The notes under the pieces: generated by a model
The model's input: only the letters and a program-made list of their open reading frames with translations
Database searches by the model: none
What the model was told of the DNA's origin: nothing
From: Pseudomonas oryzihabitans NBRC 102199
GTDB lineage: Bacteria > Pseudomonadota > Gammaproteobacteria > Pseudomonadales > Pseudomonadaceae
Reading direction: 5' to 3'
DNA: 64,000 bases
Assembly (NCBI RefSeq): GCF_000730625.1
Contig: NZ_BBIT01000009.1
Location: forward strand, 434,001 to 498,000
Part shown: positions 49,899 to 57,936 of the stretch, one piece after another
How the letters are laid out: each line of letters opens with the position of its first letter
Numbering within the stretch: position 1 is the stretch's first letter
Program-made: the position numbers and the translations under genes

Positions 49899-50023
49899 GG
49901 GCTCTCTCCCGCTTGCCAGGGGCCATCAGGCCACGTTAGACCAGTCCGCTGCGGCTGCCTATCGGCTCGACAAGCCCGGTCCGGGCGGTTAGCGTGGCGG
50001 CCTTTGCCTGTGACGACATAGCC

Positions 50024-50248
50024 ATGAATCTGCGCACCCTCCCCCGCCTGACCAAGATCGGCCTGGTCTTCTTCATCCTCGGCCTGCTGGGCGTGGCCTT
50101 CGCCCTCTATGGCCTCTACCAGGGTCCGCGTCCCTCCGAACCCGGCGCCATGCGCAGCCTGCTGTTCGCGGCAGGCTTGCAGCTGACCGGCTACGTGCTG
50201 CTCAACCGCAATCGCTTCCGCATGCTGTCCGGCCGGCGCAAGGACTGA
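50024..50248 (+). CDS. Small two-helix membrane protein
   Basis: 74 aa from the ATG at 50024. Two hydrophobic segments (IGLVFFILGLLGVAFALYGL and LLFAAGLQLTGYVLL) flank a short polar loop, and the C-terminus is basic (NRNRFRMLSGRRKD). No family is recognised. It ends 2 bp before elaA, so the two genes are probably co-transcribed. No strong ribosome-binding site precedes the ATG. Confidence 0.6.
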   Translation: MNLRTLPRLTKIGLVFFILGLLGVAFALYGLYQGPRPSEPGAMRSLLFAAGLQLTGYVLLNRNRFRMLSGRRKD

Positions 50249-50250
50249 CC

Positions 50251-50703
50251 ATGACCCTCCAGTGGAGCTGCCGCGCCGCACCGGCGCTGACCACCGCCGA
50301 GCTTTATGCCGCCCTGGTGCTGCGCGCCCGGGTCTTCGTGGTGGAGCAGCAGTGCATCTATCCCGACGCCGATGGCCTGGACCTGGCGGAAGACGTCTGG
50401 CACCTGTTCGGCTGGCGCGACGACCAGTTGCACGCCTACCTGCGCCTGCTCGGCGCGGTACGCGAGGAAGTGGTGATCGGCCGGGTGATCGTCGCCCCCG
50501 AGGGCCGCGGCAGCGGCCTGGGGCATCTGCTGCTGGCGGAAGCCCTGCGCGTCTGCGCCGAGCGCTGGCCCGGGCGCCCGCTGTTCCTCTCCGCCCAGGC
50601 CCATTTGCAGGCCTACTATGGCCGCTATGGCTTCACGCCCTGCTCAGCGGTCTATGACGAAGACGGCATTGCCCATATCGACATGCGTCGCCTGGCGGAC
50701 TAA
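50251..50703 (+). CDS. elaA: ElaA-type GNAT acetyltransferase
   Basis: 150 aa. ElaA subfamily hallmarks: LRARVFVVEQQCIYPDADGL near the N-terminus, then GRVIVAPEGRGSGLGHLLLA (acetyl-CoA loop), FLSAQAHLQAYYGRYGFTPC and DEDGIAHIDM at the C-terminus. The acceptor substrate is not known. It follows a small membrane protein gene with a 2-bp gap, and its stop codon overlaps the stop codon of the convergent DUF3820 gene by 4 bp. Confidence 0.9.
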   Translation: MTLQWSCRAAPALTTAELYAALVLRARVFVVEQQCIYPDADGLDLAEDVWHLFGWRDDQLHAYLRLLGAVREEVVIGRVIVAPEGRGSGLGHLLLAEALRVCAERWPGRPLFLSAQAHLQAYYGRYGFTPCSAVYDEDGIAHIDMRRLAD

Positions 50704-50912
50704 CGGCGGCGCAGCGGATCGAGCAGCGGCTTGAGGCCGTTGTGGTCGATCTCCTGCATCAGCGCCAGCAAGCGGCCCAGCTCGCCAGGCGGAAAGCCGC
50801 TGCGGGCGAACCAGTTGAGGTAGTGGCCCGGCAGGTCGGCCAGCAGGCGGCCGGCGTACTTGCCATAGGGCATGGTCCAGGTCACCAGGGCTTCCAGATC
50901 CGCGGGTTGCAT
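50700..50912 (-). CDS. DUF3820 family protein
   Basis: 70 aa. The family pattern is clear: TWTMPYGKYAGRLLADLPGH, then YLNWFARSGFPPGELGRLL. Small cytoplasmic protein; related proteins are described in Pseudomonas as putative quorum-sensing-regulated factors, but the function is not settled. It is convergent with elaA, the two coding regions sharing four bases. Confidence 0.82.
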   Translation of the reverse strand: MQPADLEALVTWTMPYGKYAGRLLADLPGHYLNWFARSGFPPGELGRLLALMQEIDHNGLKPLLDPLRRR

Positions 50913-51034
50913 CTCTTGTCTCCTCTACACGGCCTGGCGATTATGCCATGCCCTCAGGGGCCAACCGTCGGCCGCGGGGAGCGCCAGCCGTCCGCGACGA
51001 TCCCAGCTACACCAGGTCTGCAGAGGATTTCAGC

Positions 51035-51844
51035 ATGAGCAACGTTTCCCGGCCGCTGGCCGCCGTCACCGGTGCCTCCAGCGGCATCGGCTTCGAACTG
51101 GCCAAGCAGCTGGCCCGCCACGGCCATGATCTGCTGCTGGTCTCCCGCGGCGACGGGCTGGACGCCGCCGAGCGCGAATTGCGTGCCCTGGGGGTCAAGG
51201 TCTGGAGCCATGCGGCCGACCTGCGCACCGCCGTGGGTGTGGAAGAGACCTTTCGCTTCCTGCGTCGCCAGGGCCGCCCGCTGGACGTCGTGGTGCTCAA
51301 CGCCGGCGTCGGCCTGGGCGGCGCCTTCGTCGGCCAGACGCGCCTGGAAGACGAGATGGCATTGATCCAGCTCAATGTGATGGCCACCGTGCACCTGGCC
51401 AAGCTGGTGTTGCCGGAGATGGTCGCCGCCGGCCGCGGCCGGGTGCTCTTCACCTCCTCCATCTCGGCCACCGCGCCGATTCCCTTCGAGGCCGTCTATG
51501 GCGCATCCAAGGCCTTCATCAACTCCTTCGCCTTCGCCCTGCGCAACGAGCTGAAGGACAGCGGCGTGACCCTGACGGTGCTCATGCCCGGCCAGACCGA
51601 CACCAATTTCTTCCACCGCGCCGGCGAAGACGACACCAGCGTCGGCGCCGGGCCCAAGCACGATCCGGTGCAGGTGGCCGCCCAGGGTTATGCCGCCCTG
51701 ATGCAGGGCCTCGACCATGTCTATGGCGGCGGTCCCGAGGTCCAGCACGAGGGCGAGGTGCTCAATCGGGTGGAAAGCGAGGCTCAGAAGGCCGAACGGC
51801 ACCGCGCCTGGTCGGAGCCGGGATCGGCGGAAAAAAAGGACTAG
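51035..51844 (+). CDS. Short-chain dehydrogenase/reductase
   Basis: 269 aa from the ATG at 51035, preceded by AGAGGA. Classical SDR motifs: the cofactor loop TGASSGIGFELAKQL, NAGVGLGG, the catalytic Ser in LFTSSISATAP and Tyr/Lys in YGASKAF. A C-terminal extension rich in Glu/Lys/Arg (RVESEAQKAERHRAWSEPG) follows. The Arg/Asp pattern after the first strand (VSRGDG) suggests NADP. The substrate is unknown, and the gene has its own promoter region. Confidence 0.88.
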   Translation: MSNVSRPLAAVTGASSGIGFELAKQLARHGHDLLLVSRGDGLDAAERELRALGVKVWSHAADLRTAVGVEETFRFLRRQGRPLDVVVLNAGVGLGGAFVGQTRLEDEMALIQLNVMATVHLAKLVLPEMVAAGRGRVLFTSSISATAPIPFEAVYGASKAFINSFAFALRNELKDSGVTLTVLMPGQTDTNFFHRAGEDDTSVGAGPKHDPVQVAAQGYAALMQGLDHVYGGGPEVQHEGEVLNRVESEAQKAERHRAWSEPGSAEKKD

Positions 51845-51900
51845 CTGCGCTTACGCCAGGCGAGGTGTCAGGCCCCTGCCTGACGTCCGCCCGACAGCCT

Positions 51901-52092
51901 CTAGTTGACCGGCGTGGCCCCGGGCGTGCCGCACTTGGCGAACTTGCCCTTGGCATCCTTGCATTGCACCGCCTTGGTCTTGGTCGTGTCGCATTTGACG
52001 AACTTGCCGTGGGCATCCCGGCAAGGCGCCGCCTGGACGCTGGCGGATGCGAAAAGGGTCAGGGCTAGCGCGGCGAACAGTGCTTTGAGCAT
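51901..52092 (-). CDS. Small exported protein with duplicated C-K-D-A-x-G-K-F-x-K-C unit
   Basis: 63 aa from the ATG at 52092, with a strong GGAGGTGATC ribosome-binding site. A signal peptide (MLKALFAALALTLFASASVQ, cleavage after AA) releases a mature peptide of about 42 residues. The mature part holds two copies of one unit, CRDAHGKFVKC and CKDAKGKFAKC, each with two cysteines 10 residues apart, so two disulphide loops or metal-binding loops are possible. The pattern recalls small periplasmic Lys/Cys-rich proteins such as the PsiF group, but I cannot assign it firmly. Confidence 0.68.
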   Translation of the reverse strand: MLKALFAALALTLFASASVQAAPCRDAHGKFVKCDTTKTKAVQCKDAKGKFAKCGTPGATPVN

Positions 52093-52309
52093 GACGATCA
52101 CCTCCAGGGCCGGGAGTGGCCTCTCGAAGCGTAGCTTGCATGCCAGGGCGCTGCCACCGGCGCTAGCTAGCGACACAAAAGCTCGTATCGAGGCACTGGA
52201 GGGAAGACCGTCAGGCTTGCTCGATGTGTGTCGAGGCCGCTCCCCAACGCTCGTTGACGTCATCCGCAGGCTGCCTCATCTTCCGCAGGCTCGTATGGAC
52301 GAGAAAGTC

Positions 52310-52345
52310 TTGCCGCCCCCAATTAATGTACATACGATAAATCCA
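52310..52345 (+). promoter_or_regulatory. Promoter/operator of brnTA
   Basis: A -35 (TTGCCG, 52310-52315) and a -10 (TACGAT, 52333-52338) are 17 bp apart. The palindrome ATGTACAT (52326-52333) lies in the spacer, touching the -10 box, a likely operator for the BrnA antitoxin. The predicted start of transcription falls at or next to the brnT start codon. Confidence 0.55.
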
Positions 52346-52620
52346 TGGACATCACCTTCGACCCGGCCAAGAACGCCCTCAACATCGCTGCTCGCGGATT
52401 GAGCTTCGAAGGGGTTGCCAACTTCGATTTCGAAACGGCGCTGGTCTGGGTCGACGACCGCAGGATCTATCCGGAAGTACGGTATTCGGCCCTGGGCATG
52501 GTTGCGGGCCGAGTGCATGCCGTGGTGTTCACCGAAACCGCTACCGGCATTCGGGTCATCAGCTTCCGCAAGGCAAACAATCGCGAGGTAAAACGCTATG
52601 AGCAAGCCACTCAACCCTGA
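52345..52620 (+). CDS. brnT: BrnT family toxin (type II toxin-antitoxin)
   Basis: 91 aa. BrnT pattern: FDPAKNALNIAARGLSFEGV, ALVWVDDRRIYPEVRYSALG, and the final GIRVISFRKANNREVKRYEQ, where Arg/Lys/His-type residues form the RNase site of the RelE-like fold. It should cleave RNA and arrest growth unless bound by BrnA. There is no ribosome-binding site before the ATG. It overlaps brnA by 23 bp. In the Brucella system BrnA with BrnT represses the shared promoter. Confidence 0.9.
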   Translation: MDITFDPAKNALNIAARGLSFEGVANFDFETALVWVDDRRIYPEVRYSALGMVAGRVHAVVFTETATGIRVISFRKANNREVKRYEQATQP

Positions 52621-52870
52621 ATTGATCGACGCGGAAAACCCTGAGTGGACCGACGAGAAGGTCGAGCAATCGGTGCGTATCGGTGCGTTGCCGGTGACCT
52701 TGCAAGCCAAGCTGCGTCGCGGCCGACCCCAAGCGAGCGTCACCAAGGAGCGCATCACCATTCGGCTTTCCCCGGACGTTGTCGACGCCTTCCGCGCGAC
52801 GGGTTCAGGCTGGCAAACCCGCATGGATGCCGCGCTCAAGGACTGGCTGAAAACGCATTCGCCGTCCTGA
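52598..52870 (+). CDS. brnA: BrnA family antitoxin
   Basis: 90 aa. The C-terminus is a ribbon-helix-helix-like DNA-binding domain typical of BrnA: ERITIRLSPDVVDAFRATGS, GWQTRMDAALKDWLKTH. The N-terminal half (NPELIDAENPEWTDEKVEQS) is the toxin-binding arm. It has a good ribosome-binding site (GAGGT), unlike the toxin gene. It neutralises BrnT and should repress the operon. Confidence 0.9.
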   Translation: MSKPLNPELIDAENPEWTDEKVEQSVRIGALPVTLQAKLRRGRPQASVTKERITIRLSPDVVDAFRATGSGWQTRMDAALKDWLKTHSPS

Positions 52871-53103
52871 TCGTGCTCCGCCTTGCCCTGACACTGGGCG
52901 TCTATCTCCAAGCTGGATAAATCAGGAGTCGCGCTCTCCAGACCTGCCGCTAGAGGCCTAGGGCAGCATCCGCCGATTCCCCTCGACGTTCTTGCGGCCG
53001 ACCAGGCTGCTCACTGTACCGCCCGATCTCTGCCTCACTGATCCTCGCGCACAGCGGGAACAGGCGCCAAGATGCCCATTCGCCAATCACCATGGGAACG
53101 ACC

Positions 53104-53808
53104 ATGCGCACCCTGGGCCTGCTGGGCGGCATGAGCTGGGAGAGTTCGGCTCACTACTATCGCATCCTCAACGAAGAGGTCCGGCGGCGACTGGGTGGCA
53201 GTCATTCGGCGGCCTGCCTGCTGCTGTCGGTGGACTTCGCCGAGATCGCTGCCCTGCAGCATGCCGGCGACTGGGCGACGCTGGGTCTACGTCTGCAGGC
53301 GCATGCGCGACAACTGGCGGCAGGCGGTGCCGAGGCATTGGTGCTCTGTACCAACACCATGCATTGCCTGGCGGACGAGATCGAGGCAGCCACGGCCCTG
53401 CAGTTGTTGCACATCGCCGATCCCACCGGGGCGGCGATCCAGGCGAAGGGCCTGCGGACCGTCGGCCTGCTGGGCACCGCCTTCACCATGGAGCAGGCCT
53501 TCTATCGCGAGCGGCTGACGGCGCGCTTCGGCCTGGAGGTGCTGGTGCCTGAGGCGACCGCGCGCCAGACCGTGCACCGCATCATCTATGAAGAGCTGGT
53601 GCGCGGCGAGGTGCGCGCCGAATCGCGGGCCGCCTATCGCGCCATCATCGCCGAACTGGTCGCCCGAGGCGCCGAGGGCATCGTGCTCGGCTGCACCGAG
53701 ATCATGCTGCTGGTGGACCAGAGCGACAGTGCGGTGCCGCTGTTCGACACCACGCGACTGCACGCCCTGGCCGCCGTGGACTGGGCCCTGGACGAGCCCC
53801 GGGACTAG
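53104..53808 (+). CDS. Aspartate/glutamate racemase family protein
   Basis: 234 aa. The ATG at 53104 fits family alignments (MRTLGLLGGMSWESSAHYYR) and has GGGAA 5 bp upstream; an ATG four codons earlier is also possible. The two catalytic cysteines of PLP-independent racemases are present in LVLCTNTMH and IVLGCTEI. It probably racemises aspartate or a related amino acid. It lies alone after a 233-bp gap without features and is convergent with the LRR kinase gene, sharing 4 bp. Confidence 0.9.
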   Translation: MRTLGLLGGMSWESSAHYYRILNEEVRRRLGGSHSAACLLLSVDFAEIAALQHAGDWATLGLRLQAHARQLAAGGAEALVLCTNTMHCLADEIEAATALQLLHIADPTGAAIQAKGLRTVGLLGTAFTMEQAFYRERLTARFGLEVLVPEATARQTVHRIIYEELVRGEVRAESRAAYRAIIAELVARGAEGIVLGCTEIMLLVDQSDSAVPLFDTTRLHALAAVDWALDEPRD

Positions 53809-55109
53809 CCCTGCAGTCGCTGCGCCACCTCGGCCAGCAGCGGACGGGCATCGAGCGCGGGCTGCTGGCACTCCGCGGCCAGGGCCGCCAGTGCCGGATC
53901 GACCGGCTCGCTGCACCGCGACAGCCACTCCTCCAGCAGGATGCCGAAGGCGCGACTCTCGAAGCGTTGCAGGCGCGCCGCCTGAACCTCGTCCTCGGGC
54001 AGCAGCGAGGCACCGCCGAAATCCCCCAGCAGGCAGCGGGCGCCGCCATCCCAGAGGATGTTGTGGGCATAGAAATCACCGTGGACCAGGCCGTGCCGGT
54101 GCAGGTGCGCCAGGGCACTGGCCATGCCGCCAGCCATGCTGCGCACGGCGCTGGCGGTGAAGCGGGTGTCCTCGGGATAGACGTCGCGGCTGCAGGTGGT
54201 GAAGCTGGGCGGACCGGCCAGGTTGCCGAAGGCCGGCTCCACCAGCTCCAGCACCAGGCCGCTGCGCTGCTCGGGATGCTCGGCCAGGTCACCGAGAGCA
54301 CCGATCAGCCAGGGATGGGTGCCGGCGCTGAGGCTGGCGGCGCTTTCGCTTTCCGGGGTGCCATCGCTGGTCATGCTGCCCTTGAACAGCTTGACGGCAA
54401 CCTCGCGCGACCCGGTGGGCGATTGCCAGCGCGCCTGATGGATGATGCCGGAGGCGCCCTCCCCCAGCTGCTCGCCAAGCTGCAGATCACCCCAGGCGAT
54501 GCGCTGCTGGCGGGCGGCCTGAGCTCGCACCGCGCGCTCGCGCTCGGCGCCCAGGGGATTGTCGCCATAGGCTAGCCAGGTCAGCCGTGGCAACTCCAGG
54601 ATGGCCGGCGGCAGCGCGGCGAAGCGATTCGCCGACAGCCGCAGCAGTTCCAGCTGGTGCAGGTCGGCCATGGACGCCGGCAGATGCTGCAAGCGGTTAC
54701 CGGCCAGCATCAGCTTTTGCAGGGCGGGTCGCTCGCCCAGGGCGGCGGGCACCTCGGCGATGCGGTTGTCGGTAAGGATCAGCCAGCGCAGGCGTGGCGG
54801 CAGGGCCGCGGCGCCTACCCGCTCCAGCTGGCAGGCCTTGAAGCCGATCATCTCCAGCCTGGGCAGCGTGCCCAGCACCTCGGGCAGCTCGGTGAAGGGA
54901 TTGCCCGAGCAGAAGAGAATGCGCAGCTGGTGCAGCCGACCCAGGTCGGCCGGCAAGCGGGTCAGCCGATTGCCCGACAGGTCGAGGATTTCCAGGCTGT
55001 CGGCCAGGCTAAAGATCTCTTCGGGAAATTCGGTCAGGTCGGCGCGCAGGGTCAGGCGCGTGGCCCCGGCCAGTTCGCCGGCACGCAGCCGGGCAAGGGT
55101 ATCCGTCAT
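53805..55109 (-). CDS. Leucine-rich repeat protein with serine/threonine kinase-like domain
   Basis: 434 aa from the ATG at 55109 (a GTG 12 codons upstream is less likely). Residues 15-205 hold about eight leucine-rich repeats (for example LEILDLSGNRLTRLPADLGR, LQKLMLAGNRLQHLPASMAD). The C-terminal half is a protein kinase: glycine loop GEQLGEGASGI, the lysine in REVAVKLFKG, the catalytic loop GLVHGDFYAHNIL (HGD in place of HRD) and DFGGAS as the metal-binding DFG. Eukaryotic-type kinase with intact key residues, cytoplasmic. Its substrate is unknown. Similar LRR-kinase proteins exist in several pseudomonads. Confidence 0.85.
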   Translation of the reverse strand: MTDTLARLRAGELAGATRLTLRADLTEFPEEIFSLADSLEILDLSGNRLTRLPADLGRLHQLRILFCSGNPFTELPEVLGTLPRLEMIGFKACQLERVGAAALPPRLRWLILTDNRIAEVPAALGERPALQKLMLAGNRLQHLPASMADLHQLELLRLSANRFAALPPAILELPRLTWLAYGDNPLGAERERAVRAQAARQQRIAWGDLQLGEQLGEGASGIIHQARWQSPTGSREVAVKLFKGSMTSDGTPESESAASLSAGTHPWLIGALGDLAEHPEQRSGLVLELVEPAFGNLAGPPSFTTCSRDVYPEDTRFTASAVRSMAGGMASALAHLHRHGLVHGDFYAHNILWDGGARCLLGDFGGASLLPEDEVQAARLQRFESRAFGILLEEWLSRCSEPVDPALAALAAECQQPALDARPLLAEVAQRLQG

Positions 55110-55183
55110 GGGAAAGCGACTCTCACTGTCTGGAAAAACCGGCACCCGCCGGTGATAGCGCGGACGTTAGCACGCCGGGGCAA

Positions 55184-55861
55184 CTAGCCGCGGCCCTCGT
55201 GGGCCAGAATGCGCGCCACTGCCTCTTGCAGCGTGCCGGCGGTCACCTGGGGCGGCGCCAGGGGATTGGCCACCTGGTCGGGACGCCGCTGCAGCAGGGC
55301 ACCCTTGAACCCGGCGGCCTGGGCGCCGGCGATGTCCCAGGCATGGACGGCGATCAGCCACAGGTCTTCGGCGGGTTGACCCAGGCTGCTGGCGGCCTGG
55401 CGATAGGTGGCCGTAACCGGCTTGCTGGCGCCGGCGTCCTCGGCCGAGAGGATATCGGCGAAGGCGTCGCTCAGGCCGGCGTATTCCAGCTGCGCCCGGG
55501 TCGCGGCGCGTGCATTGTTGGAAAAGGCGATGCAGCTCACGCCCTGTGCCCGGGCGAAATCGAGGCCCGCGCGGACATCGGCATGGGCGGGCAGCCGCTT
55601 GAGGGCGTCCGCGACGCGCTGCTTGTCGGCGGCGGTGAGCGTTCGCCCGAACCGTGCGCCGATCATCTCCAGCGCCGCCTGACCCTGGGTCTCGAAGGGG
55701 GCGTGCCGGCCACAGAGCTCGGCGCTCATGGCGTTCTGCAAGGTCTGGGCGAACCAGAGCGTGCGGCTCTGGGGGTCACCGAACAGGTCGGTGAACAGGC
55801 TATCCAGCGCGGACAGGTCCAGCACGGTCTCGTTGATGTCGAACAGGCAGGTCAGGGTCAT
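55184..55861 (-). CDS. Haloacid dehalogenase type II-like hydrolase (HAD superfamily)
   Basis: 225 aa. Motif I is FDINETVLDL, with the nucleophile Asp and the DxNET form seen in 2-haloacid dehalogenase relatives; motif II is IAFSNN, motif III the lysine in ASKPVTATY, and motif IV HAWDIAGAQAAGF. Predicted activity is hydrolytic removal of halide from 2-haloalkanoic acids, but many members have other substrates. It stands alone, 74 bp beyond the kinase gene on the same strand. Confidence 0.85.
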   Translation of the reverse strand: MTLTCLFDINETVLDLSALDSLFTDLFGDPQSRTLWFAQTLQNAMSAELCGRHAPFETQGQAALEMIGARFGRTLTAADKQRVADALKRLPAHADVRAGLDFARAQGVSCIAFSNNARAATRAQLEYAGLSDAFADILSAEDAGASKPVTATYRQAASSLGQPAEDLWLIAVHAWDIAGAQAAGFKGALLQRRPDQVANPLAPPQVTAGTLQEAVARILAHEGRG

Positions 55862-55956
55862 GGTCGCTACTCGGCAGGGGATATCCCTTCGACCAGGGCT
55901 CGCGATTGACGTGCAGCCGCGCTAAGGTTCCAGACTGGCAGGCGAGACGAAACGGC

Positions 55957-55983
55957 TAAAGTCTTATGATTTCTCGCCGATAC
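55957..55983 (+). promoter_or_regulatory. Sigma-28 (FliA) promoter upstream of the GAF-EAL gene
   Basis: TAAA (55957-55960), 15 nt, then GCCGATAC (55976-55983) match the flagellar consensus TAAA-N15-GCCGATAA at all but the last position. Transcription would start near 55990, about 105 nt before the gene at 56096. Confidence 0.78.
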
Positions 55984-56095
55984 TTCCGCAGACCTGCCTC
56001 TCGTTTGCTGCACTCGCCTGGCTCGGGTCGCGGCAGTTCTTCCAGGATGGGCTTGTTGCTCGAGCAAGGCTCATCGATATTCCCGAGATAGCCTG

Positions 56096-57853
56096 ATGGC
56101 CGATTCACTGAAGTACGAAGATGACCGCCTCAACGCCCTGCACGCCCTGGAGTTGCTGGATTCGGCGCCGGCGGAGGAATTTGATCGCCTCTGCGAACTG
56201 GTCGCCAGCAGCTTCAATGTGCCGACCGCGCTGATCAGCCTGGTGGATCGCGATCGCCAGTGGTTCAAGGCCCGCGTCGGCTTCGACCTGGCGCAGATGC
56301 CCATCGAGGACGCCTTCTGCGCCCACACCATCCAGGCCGAGGATGGCCGGATGGAGATCAACGATGCCTGCTGCGATACCCGCTTCAGCCATAACCCCCT
56401 GGTGGTACGCGCCCCCCATGTGCGTTTCTATGCCGGCTCGACCCTGGTCACCGAGGGCGGCTATGCCATCGGCAGTCTGTGCATCCTCGACAGCCAGCCG
56501 CGCGAACTGACGGCCGCGGAACGCAAGCGCCTGGACGATTTCGCCGCCCAGGTGATGAGCCTCATAGGCCTGCGCCAGCACCTGCGCCGCCGTGATCCGG
56601 TCAGCGGCCTGCCCAATCGCCAGCAGTTCCACGCCGATGTCGCCCAACTGGCCGAACTCCAGCCCGACGAGGGGCGCCTGCTGGTGCTGGTGGATCCCCT
56701 GGAGACCCACTGGAAGGAGCAACTGATTCTGGCCCAGGGCATGTGGCCCTTCGAGACCTTTCTGCGCAGCCTGGCCTTGCGCCTGTGCGACGCCCTGAGC
56801 GAGCGGGCCAAGGTCTATCACGTGGACACCAAGAGATTCGCCTTCCTGCTGCCGGAGGACTGCGATTATCCGCCGCTGCTCGACGCGCTCATCGCCCAGT
56901 TGCGGATGCCGGTCCAGGCCGACCGCATTCCCATCGATCCGCCGGTCAAGGCCGGTGTGGTGCCCTTCCTGCTCGACGCGGGCGAAGTCCGCGACCTGCT
57001 GCGCAAGGCCATGGTGGCGGTCGATCAGGCGGCGCTGAGCAGTCGTCACTGGGTCGTCTACGAACGCCCCCGGGACGAGGCCTTCCAGCGGATCTTCCAG
57101 CTGGTCCGGCAGATTCCCGAAGCCCTGGAGCGCGGCGACTTCAGCCTGGCCTTCCAGCCACGCCTGGCTCTGCCCGGACGTCGACTGTGCAGCGCCGAAG
57201 CCCTGTTGCGCTGGACCCATCCGCAACTCGGTCCCATCGCGCCCGGCGACTTCATTCCGGCGATCGAGAAGACCGCGCTGATCCACAGCGTCACCCGCTG
57301 GGTGATCCGTACCGCCATCGGCCAGCTGGCGCACTGGGACACTCGCTACCAGGGGCGACTGTCGCTCAACCTGTCGCCACGGGATTTCGACGAAGGCGAT
57401 CTGGTCGACCTGCTGCGCGAGACCTGCCAGCGCCAGGGTGTCGATCCGCGGCGGCTGGAAGTGGAGATCACCGAAGGCGAATGGCTGAAACGCAATCCCG
57501 AGGCCATCGCCCAGCTGCATGCCCTGCGCGAGCTGGGCCTGGAGATCGCCATCGACGATTTCGGCAGCGGCTACAGCAACTTCGCCTATCTCTACGAATT
57601 GCCGGTCACCAGCGTCAAGCTCGACCGCTCGCTGATCCATGACCTGCCCGAGGATCCACGCAAGCAGGAGGTGGTCAGGGCGCTGCTGGCGTTGATCGGC
57701 AAGCTCGGCTATCGCAGCGTCGCCGAGGGCATAGAGACGCCCGAGGTGCTGGCCTTCCTGCAGGAAGCCGGCTGCGACGAGGTCCAGGGCTATCTGCTGG
57801 CCCGGCCCATGGCCCTGCCCGCTTTCGAGGCCTGGTACGCCGAACGGGGTTAA
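56096..57853 (+). CDS. GAF-GGDEF(degenerate)-EAL c-di-GMP phosphodiesterase
   Basis: 585 aa, soluble. Residues 25-160 form a GAF domain ([40 protein letters not shown]). The GGDEF-like middle has lost its motif (DTKRFAFLL stands where GGDEF should be) and cannot make c-di-GMP. The EAL domain is complete: AEALLRW (about residue 366), [37 protein letters not shown] and VQGYLLARP. It should therefore hydrolyse c-di-GMP, under control of a GAF-sensed ligand. A near-perfect sigma-28 promoter precedes it, linking it to flagellar expression. Weak ribosome-binding site. Confidence 0.9.
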   Translation: MADSLKYEDDRLNALHALELLDSAPAEEFDRLCELVASSFNVPTALISLVDRDRQWFKARVGFDLAQMPIEDAFCAHTIQAEDGRMEINDACCDTRFSHNPLVVRAPHVRFYAGSTLVTEGGYAIGSLCILDSQPRELTAAERKRLDDFAAQVMSLIGLRQHLRRRDPVSGLPNRQQFHADVAQLAELQPDEGRLLVLVDPLETHWKEQLILAQGMWPFETFLRSLALRLCDALSERAKVYHVDTKRFAFLLPEDCDYPPLLDALIAQLRMPVQADRIPIDPPVKAGVVPFLLDAGEVRDLLRKAMVAVDQAALSSRHWVVYERPRDEAFQRIFQLVRQIPEALERGDFSLAFQPRLALPGRRLCSAEALLRWTHPQLGPIAPGDFIPAIEKTALIHSVTRWVIRTAIGQLAHWDTRYQGRLSLNLSPRDFDEGDLVDLLRETCQRQGVDPRRLEVEITEGEWLKRNPEAIAQLHALRELGLEIAIDDFGSGYSNFAYLYELPVTSVKLDRSLIHDLPEDPRKQEVVRALLALIGKLGYRSVAEGIETPEVLAFLQEAGCDEVQGYLLARPMALPAFEAWYAERG

Positions 57854-57936
57854 GCCGAATGGATGAGGTCATTTGACTGACAAATTCATTCCAGGCTCTA
57901 CACTGGTTCAGGTCGTAGTTTCCCGGGAGTGAGGAC

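Noticed and set aside
52345-52870. Genomic island around brnTA
   Set aside because: Codon use near the toxin-antitoxin pair is slightly less GC-rich, but there is no integrase, tRNA or boundary repeat; the pair alone is too little evidence.
57854-57936. Separate promoter for the GAF-EAL gene at 57937
   Set aside because: TTGACT is present but no -10 element is found at a workable distance; co-transcription with the upstream gene is more likely.
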